This document shows, piece by piece, positions 15,201 through 18,966 of a stretch of 18,966 nt of DNA; the stretch's first letter is position 1; every line of letters starts with the position of its first letter. The notes under the pieces were generated by a model. It ran no database searches. It saw nothing but the letters and a program-made list of their open reading frames with translations, and had not been told where the DNA came from. Source of the stretch: UBA5287 sp041672395 (lineage in GTDB: Bacteria; Bacteroidota; Bacteroidia; Bacteroidales; Dysgonomonadaceae); the NCBI GenBank assembly GCA_041672395.1, contig JBAYZS010000045.1, positions 1 through 18,966 on the forward strand, given 5' to 3'. Both the position numbers and the translations under genes were made by a program.

Positions 15201-15208
15201 CAAATATA
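15201..15208 (-). promoter_or_regulatory. -7 element for the esterase-to-TonB-receptor operon
   Basis: The minus strand reads TATATTTG, exactly TAnnTTTG, 42 bases before the esterase ATG at 15159. At the -33 position TATG rather than TTTG is found, inside the end of the preceding gene. The location at the head of the compact gene set makes this the best candidate operon promoter. Confidence 0.45.
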
Positions 15209-15210
15209 GT

Positions 15211-16050
15211 TTATTTTTTTTGATGAACATAATTAGTTGTTTGCAAATGTAGTTCAACCACATAAGGTAAATGGTCTGAAGGATAGTGTGCGTCAGTTAT
15301 AACAGTTTCATTGCCGAATGAGATGTTTTTATCTTTACTAAAGAAGACATAGTCAATTTTCTTCCTTGGTTTGATATTTGGAATAGTAGGAGCATTCTGA
15401 CTGGAAGCGTTTTGAAATTGTTGTTTCAGAATTTTAACTGATCCACTTTCGGGTGTAGCATTCATATCTCCGGTCAAGATAACCGGAAGTGCAAATGTGT
15501 GGGATAATGAAATGATTTCTTTTGCTTGAAGAATTCTGTTCATCTCTGATGTGTGATCCCAATGTGACACAGTAAAAATTATATCATTTCCTTTAGATAG
15601 TGAAATCTTTGCAATTGCAATTACTCGACTTTCGCTTTCTAAGTTTGAATCTTTCGGTAAAGGAATAGTTTGTTCCTCTATTATTGGATATTTGGATAAA
15701 ATACCAACTCCGTAACCTCCTTCCTGATAAGGAATGGATTTGCCAAAATAGTAATTCATGCCTAATTTATCCGCGAGATATTTTAGTTGGAACACTTTAT
15801 TTGAACGACTTGTGACGCTGTCTAACTCTTGCAATCCAATTAGATCTGCATTTGAACGTAAGATAACATCTACAACTGCGTCTAGATCAATCATATCTGC
15901 TTTTTGTGATGGTGGATTGGCATGATGAATATTATAAGTCATTACTTTTATTGTAGGTTCGAGTAATGAATTGGATGGTTGGATGTATTTATTTGAATTG
16001 CAACCGATAAAAAGTATAAGGGAAAAGAACAAAGCGCTTTTAGTTTTCAT
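15211..16050 (-). CDS. Endonuclease/exonuclease/phosphatase-family lipoprotein
   Basis: A 279-residue metal-dependent phosphoesterase (PF03372). Starting at the ATG at 16050 gives a lipoprotein signal peptide ending LFIGC (Cys17); a longer frame from 16116 would bury it. Family motifs appear in order: MTYNIHHA, LQELDS (metal-binding Glu), GGYGVGILSKYP, VSHWDH, LTGDMNAT (catalytic Asp/Asn), DYVF and SDHLPYVVEL (catalytic His near the C-terminus). Bacteroidota carry many such surface or periplasmic lipoproteins, with substrates ranging from phosphodiesters to nucleic acids and sphingomyelin-like lipids; none can be picked here. It precedes the esterase by 51 bases on the same strand, but a separate -7 element for the esterase suggests partly independent expression. 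Confidence 0.85.
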   Translation of the reverse strand: MKTKSALFFSLILFIGCNSNKYIQPSNSLLEPTIKVMTYNIHHANPPSQKADMIDLDAVVDVILRSNADLIGLQELDSVTSRSNKVFQLKYLADKLGMNYYFGKSIPYQEGGYGVGILSKYPIIEEQTIPLPKDSNLESESRVIAIAKISLSKGNDIIFTVSHWDHTSEMNRILQAKEIISLSHTFALPVILTGDMNATPESGSVKILKQQFQNASSQNAPTIPNIKPRKKIDYVFFSKDKNISFGNETVITDAHYPSDHLPYVVELHLQTTNYVHQKK

Positions 16051-16078
16051 AAACAATCCTTTATTTAAAAGAGCGACA

Positions 16079-16086
16079 CAAATATA
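16079..16086 (-). promoter_or_regulatory. -7 element upstream of the phosphoesterase lipoprotein gene
   Basis: The minus strand reads TATATTTG, exactly TAnnTTTG, about 29 bases before the ATG at 16050. No TTG is seen at the expected -33 distance. Its place in a divergent intergenic region supports it. Confidence 0.4.
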
Positions 16087-16106
16087 AAAAATAAAATGGC
16101 TATAAG

Positions 16107-16137
16107 ATGTTTTCATCTCTATTAATTACTATTTTTG
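16107..16137 (+). promoter_or_regulatory. Candidate divergent promoter for the DUF4230 gene pair
   Basis: TATTTTTG at 16130-16137 matches TAnnTTTG exactly, and ATG (a one-base variant of TTG) sits 20 bases upstream at 16107-16109. A small perfect stem AGATG-TTTT-CATCT (16105-16118) lies between the divergent promoters. It would leave an 80-base leader before the GTG at 16220. Confidence 0.35.
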
Positions 16138-16219
16138 TCATATAAATTGCATGAATAATGATAAATGAATTAATAGTAGATAGGAAATCGATGTGAAAGT
16201 GTAATTTGTGTATTAATAT

Positions 16220-16888
16220 GTGGAAAACAAGAATAATAGGAAGAAAATCAAAACGAAAAAAATAAAAGGTTTTATTGTGGAAAATAAAAAAGGAAATACC
16301 AATCTTATTGCTATAATTTTTGCACTTACATCAGTAATATTAGCTATCTTACTAATTATCAATATTGGTCGCAATAAAGAATCATCATATAACAGTTCAT
16401 CAATACTTGCGAGAATTGACAATATTAAAGAACTTGCTACGGTTAAATATAATTATACTGGGGTTATTAGTTATAAAGATTACTTGAAATTCATGAATTT
16501 AAATGTACCACTTACAGAAAAGTATTTTCTTTTAAAGTATAGTGGTTATATAAAAGCGGGTGTGGATTTTAGTCGTGTAAAAGTTGATATTGTCAATGAA
16601 GTTGTTTATGTGTCAATACCTAAATCAAAAATACTGGATACAATAATTGACGAAAAATCGATTCAGGTGTTTAATGAAAGTGAAAATGCTTTTAATCCTA
16701 TCAAAATCAATGATTATAATAAAGCCTTATCGACAGAAAAAAGTACGATGCAACGTGAAGCCATAAATCAGGGATTATTAAAAGATGCAACTGACCAAGC
16801 AAAATTAGCGATAACTTCACTACTAAAAGGGATGGGTTTTGAAAGTATTGTTATTACAGAAGAAATAGAGATGCCTCAAATTCATTAA
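16220..16888 (+). CDS. DUF4230 protein, single membrane anchor
   Basis: A 222-residue protein with a strongly basic N-terminus, one transmembrane helix at about 28-48 and an extracytoplasmic domain that I recognise as DUF4230 (PF14014), a family without a known function. The domain shows ATVKYNYTGVISYKD, then VKVDIVNEVVYVSIPKSKILDT, and a C-terminal helix REAINQGLLKDATDQAKLAI, consistent with an SPFH-like beta-strand and helix layout (inference). The start is GTG at 16220; no in-frame ATG comes before the domain, so GTG is the only sensible choice apart from another GTG near 16276. An unrecognised two-helix membrane protein follows 11 bases later on the same strand, so they are almost certainly co-transcribed. 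Confidence 0.75.
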   Translation: MENKNNRKKIKTKKIKGFIVENKKGNTNLIAIIFALTSVILAILLIINIGRNKESSYNSSSILARIDNIKELATVKYNYTGVISYKDYLKFMNLNVPLTEKYFLLKYSGYIKAGVDFSRVKVDIVNEVVYVSIPKSKILDTIIDEKSIQVFNESENAFNPIKINDYNKALSTEKSTMQREAINQGLLKDATDQAKLAITSLLKGMGFESIVITEEIEMPQIH

Positions 16889-16899
16889 TAGTTATAAAT

Positions 16900-17421
16900 A
16901 TGAAATTTACTACACGATTATTTTTATATTGGATAACCATATTTCTGGTTTTTTTTGTAGCAGTTATTGCAATTATGTCTGTATTGTGGAAATCGAATTT
17001 TGAATTTTGGCAATTACTGATTGTGTTTTTTATTGCTGGAGTGATACCTCCTGGTATTATTACTTCTATGTTTTACAGACGATTGAACTATATGGAGTCT
17101 GATGATATTGAACCTCCTAAATTCACTGGAAGTGAGAAAGCAGAATTTATATATAAAGGAAGGACTGATCATCCTTTTGATGAAATACTTCAACGAATTG
17201 ACAGACAATGGATTATTTCATATTCAGACAGAGAAAAGCGAGTATTGAAATTTAAAACTGATTCCAGGGTTTTTTCATGGGGAATTGGTGGATATCTTCA
17301 TATGATAGACGATAATAAAGTACAGGTTTACGTTTACCCACCGCACAAAGATTCGAGACGTGAGTTAATGGTTATGAATCAAACACTCAGTCTTATGCAA
17401 TCTGTACTTAATCCACGATGA
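16900..17421 (+). CDS. Unrecognised membrane protein with two N-terminal helices
   Basis: A 173-residue protein I cannot assign to a family. Two hydrophobic helices (about 8-29 and 37-58) are joined by a short loop and followed by a soluble domain of about 110 residues rich in charged and aromatic residues (IDRQWIISYSDREKRVLKFK, later VFSWGIGGYLHM and VQVYVYPPHKDSRRE). The soluble part alternates short strands and turns, which could be a small beta domain facing the cytoplasm. It starts with ATG 11 bases after the DUF4230 gene and probably works with it. Its last 14 bases overlap the convergent acetyltransferase gene, so the two transcripts are antisense over that tip. Confidence 0.7.
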   Translation: MKFTTRLFLYWITIFLVFFVAVIAIMSVLWKSNFEFWQLLIVFFIAGVIPPGIITSMFYRRLNYMESDDIEPPKFTGSEKAEFIYKGRTDHPFDEILQRIDRQWIISYSDREKRVLKFKTDSRVFSWGIGGYLHMIDDNKVQVYVYPPHKDSRRELMVMNQTLSLMQSVLNPR

Positions 17422-17968
17422 TTTCATCCTCAAATGGATATCCTTCACAATATTTGATAACATATTTATTAACGAACTCCAGAAAATCTAAATGTTGTTC
17501 TTTAGAAATCGTTTTTGGATAGCTGAGCATAAGAAGTTCTTGTGATCGTCCTTCCATTCGATAGGGGAGGTGCATAAACCGAAAAGGAGTAAGCATAAAA
17601 CCTGCTCTTTCGTAAAACTGGAGTCTGCGAACCGATAATTCGTTTATCAAAGGATCAATCTCGAGAATGATTGAATGGGTGGTGTCTTTTAGATGTCTTA
17701 ATATCTGTGATCCAAGGCCTTGCTTGCGCAAATCAGGATTAACAGCCAGGTATTCAAGGTAGCGGTACGAATTCCATTCCCAATAGAACAAAAGTCCTAT
17801 AAGTTGACTTCCTTCCCACGCAGATATCGGATGGAACATGGGATCTGCACATGCTCGAATATGGTCTTCCAGTTTGCGTCGTTCGGCTAAAGGAAAACTA
17901 TCTTCATAAAGTTGCCACACTTCATTCCATTTTTTAATATTGCTAAGTTCTATAGTACGAAATTCCAT
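17408..17968 (-). CDS. GNAT-family N-acetyltransferase
   Basis: A 186-residue cytoplasmic acetyltransferase of the GNAT superfamily (PF00583-like), transferring acetyl from acetyl-CoA to an unknown amine. The acetyl-CoA-binding motif A is visible as LAVNPDLRKQGLGSQILRHL (about 73-92; the pattern R/Q-x-x-G-x-G/A is RKQGLG). The preceding YLEYL strand and the later FYERAGF motif near 117-123 complete the fold. The substrate is not readable. The ATG at 17968 lies just after the terminator of the upstream DsbA-family gene, so it is probably transcribed alone. The 3' end overlaps the convergent gene by 14 bases. Confidence 0.88.
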   Translation of the reverse strand: MEFRTIELSNIKKWNEVWQLYEDSFPLAERRKLEDHIRACADPMFHPISAWEGSQLIGLLFYWEWNSYRYLEYLAVNPDLRKQGLGSQILRHLKDTTHSIILEIDPLINELSVRRLQFYERAGFMLTPFRFMHLPYRMEGRSQELLMLSYPKTISKEQHLDFLEFVNKYVIKYCEGYPFEDEIIVD

Positions 17969-17989
17969 GACTGTTATTATTTACAATTA

Positions 17990-17997
17990 CAAAAATA
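17990..17997 (-). promoter_or_regulatory. -7 element of the acetyltransferase gene, abutting the DsbA terminator
   Basis: The minus strand reads TATTTTTG, an exact TAnnTTTG match, 22 bases before the ATG at 17968. It touches the T tract of the preceding terminator, so the -33 position would fall inside the hairpin. No TTG is found there. Confidence 0.35.
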
Positions 17998-18023
17998 CAA
18001 AAAAAGCGGAACAGGTCCGCTTT
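17996..18023 (-). terminator. Rho-independent terminator of the DsbA-family gene
   Basis: AAAGCGGA (18003-18010) and TCCGCTTT (18016-18023) are perfect 8-base arms around a 5-base loop. On the minus strand the second-transcribed arm continues as TTTTTTTG, a clear T tract. It starts about 20 bases past the stop at 18044. Confidence 0.85.
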
Positions 18024-18043
18024 AAGTAAAAGATTGTATATTA

Positions 18044-18778
18044 TTATATTTCACAAGTTCCATCTATAGAACATGATTTGCCTTTCTTAACTCCCAATTT
18101 GGTTTCGTTTGAAACGATCCAATTGTTGTAAACTTTGTTCATTAACTTTAGGAAAAGATCCACCGGTTCTGAACCTACAATAGCTTGAGTTCGGTCAAAA
18201 AGGAAAGTTGGCACAGTGTCAAATCCAAGATTATGAGCTTCTTGAATATCCTGTGTAATATCATAAATGAAATCATCGCTATTCAGCATGTTTTGTATAT
18301 CCGATTCCAAGAGTCCAGCATCTTTACCAATAGAAACGAGTAAATCCCAATCGCTATAATCTTTTGCATCTTCAAAATACGCTTTTCCTAGATCTCCAAT
18401 AACTTTTGAATCAGCTCCTGGAGTTCCTTTTTGCTTTGCAAGCTTTATAAGTCGGTGAGCATCACGTGAGTTGGCGGCAATAGAATTATTTAAATTGAAT
18501 TTTAAGCCAGCATCTTCTGATAATTTCTTTACACTTTCAAACATTCGATTTACCCGATCCTCACTCATACCAGCAGTTTTAGTTAGATATTCAGTTACTG
18601 GATATCCATTACCCCTGTCCGGTAAATTAGGATTTAATTGAAACGCTTTCCATTCTATTTCCAGTATATCTGCATGTTCAAATTGACTTAACGCTTTCTC
18701 ATAGTAATTTTTACCTATATAGCAATAAGGGCACATTATATCACTCCATACTTCTACTATAATTTTATTTGTTGTCAT
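18044..18778 (-). CDS. DsbA-family thioredoxin-fold oxidoreductase (FrnE-like)
   Basis: A 244-residue protein of the DsbA/FrnE family (PF01323) of thiol-disulfide oxidoreductases. The N-terminus IIVEVWSDIMCPYCYIGK places the active-site C-P-Y-C at Cys16-Cys19. An all-helical insertion follows, and the cis-proline loop TVPTF is near residue 190. The C-terminus CSIDGTC carries a second cysteine pair, which some FrnE relatives have and which may be redox-active. There is no signal peptide, so it acts in the cytoplasm, as expected for FrnE types rather than periplasmic DsbA. The length is normal. It has its own terminator and an inverted-repeat-rich upstream region at 18799-18833 that may regulate it. 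Confidence 0.9.
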   Translation of the reverse strand: MTTNKIIVEVWSDIMCPYCYIGKNYYEKALSQFEHADILEIEWKAFQLNPNLPDRGNGYPVTEYLTKTAGMSEDRVNRMFESVKKLSEDAGLKFNLNNSIAANSRDAHRLIKLAKQKGTPGADSKVIGDLGKAYFEDAKDYSDWDLLVSIGKDAGLLESDIQNMLNSDDFIYDITQDIQEAHNLGFDTVPTFLFDRTQAIVGSEPVDLFLKLMNKVYNNWIVSNETKLGVKKGKSCSIDGTCEI

Positions 18779-18798
18779 ATTACATAATTGTATTTTAG

Positions 18799-18833
18799 AC
18801 CATTAAACAATGGTTAGTAGGATTTTGTTTAAT
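18799..18833. promoter_or_regulatory. Overlapping inverted repeats upstream of the DsbA-family gene
   Basis: ACCATT and AATGGT (18799-18804 and 18809-18814) form a perfect 6-base stem around AAAC. Its core ATTAAACAA (18802-18810) is repeated in inverted orientation as TTGTTTAAT (18825-18833), a perfect 9-base arm pair with a 14-base spacer. The elements begin 21 bases before the ATG at 18778. This arrangement suits a dimeric regulator binding two half-sites; no -7 match was found nearby. Confidence 0.4.
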
Positions 18834-18915
18834 AACGATGAATTATTAAAAACAGCAGGGATACAAAAAATATAATATGTACCCCCGCAGATAAATTTAT
18901 AATTGAATAATGAAA

Positions 18916-18966
18916 TTAACTTTCATGTTGTTCATGTTCAGCTTTCTTCATTATGATCTTTTGATT
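18916..18966 (-). CDS. C-terminal end of a gene entering from the right edge
   Basis: The minus strand is open from the window edge to a TAA at 18918-18916, giving 16 residues that end KKAEHEQHES. The tail is charged and has two histidines. It is too short to name, and another reading frame cannot be excluded. The gap from here to the DsbA-family gene (18779-18915) holds only the inverted repeats listed separately. Confidence 0.35.
   Translation of the reverse strand, partial: NQKIIMKKAEHEQHES

Noticed and set aside
18859..18889. Possible GC-rich hairpin (GCAGGG ... CCCCGC)
   Set aside because: The arms do not pair properly (mismatch inside the stem), and the loop is long.

Overview
The window looks like chromosomal DNA of a low-GC Bacteroidota, most likely a Bacteroidales. 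The reasons are the AT-rich sequence, several upstream regions carrying the Bacteroidota -7 element TAnnTTTG, a BtuB-sized TonB-dependent receptor, a glycan-active CE15 esterase paired with a serine-type sulfatase, and two L,D-transpeptidases side by side. I see no tRNA, rRNA, CRISPR array or insertion sequence.

Layout. Positions 1-87 are the end of a gene entering from the left. Next, on +, is a class C beta-lactamase-fold serine hydrolase (124-1287). Its last residues are not hydrolase sequence but a scrap of a YdeI/OmdA-family protein; the debris runs to about 1362 and is followed by a + strand terminator. On the minus strand lie two L,D-transpeptidases (2414-3481 and 1677-2360). A + strand glycan module follows: a CE15 glucuronoyl-esterase-like hydrolase and an S1 sulfatase (3724-6778), with a good promoter and an upstream inverted repeat. 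A DUF1846/UPF0371 protein (6799-8325, minus) converges on it.

From 8453 to 16050 a minus-strand block reads, in transcription order: endonuclease/exonuclease/phosphatase-family lipoprotein, esterase-D-family hydrolase, predicted ECF-transporter S component, purine-type phosphoribosyltransferase, TonB-dependent receptor, Tat-exported DUF362 protein, and a large membrane polyferredoxin. The S component, phosphoribosyltransferase and receptor are separated by a single base each. The composition suggests import of a small cofactor- or base-like compound: outer membrane by the TonB receptor, inner membrane by the S component, cytoplasmic trapping by the phosphoribosyltransferase. The polyferredoxin and DUF362 protein would supply electrons to the periplasm. 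The substrate is unknown, and this is the most interesting part of the window.

The right end holds a + strand pair (DUF4230 protein and an unrecognised two-TM protein). It is followed on minus by a GNAT acetyltransferase, a FrnE-type DsbA-family thioredoxin-fold protein with its own terminator, and the last codons of a gene entering from the right edge.
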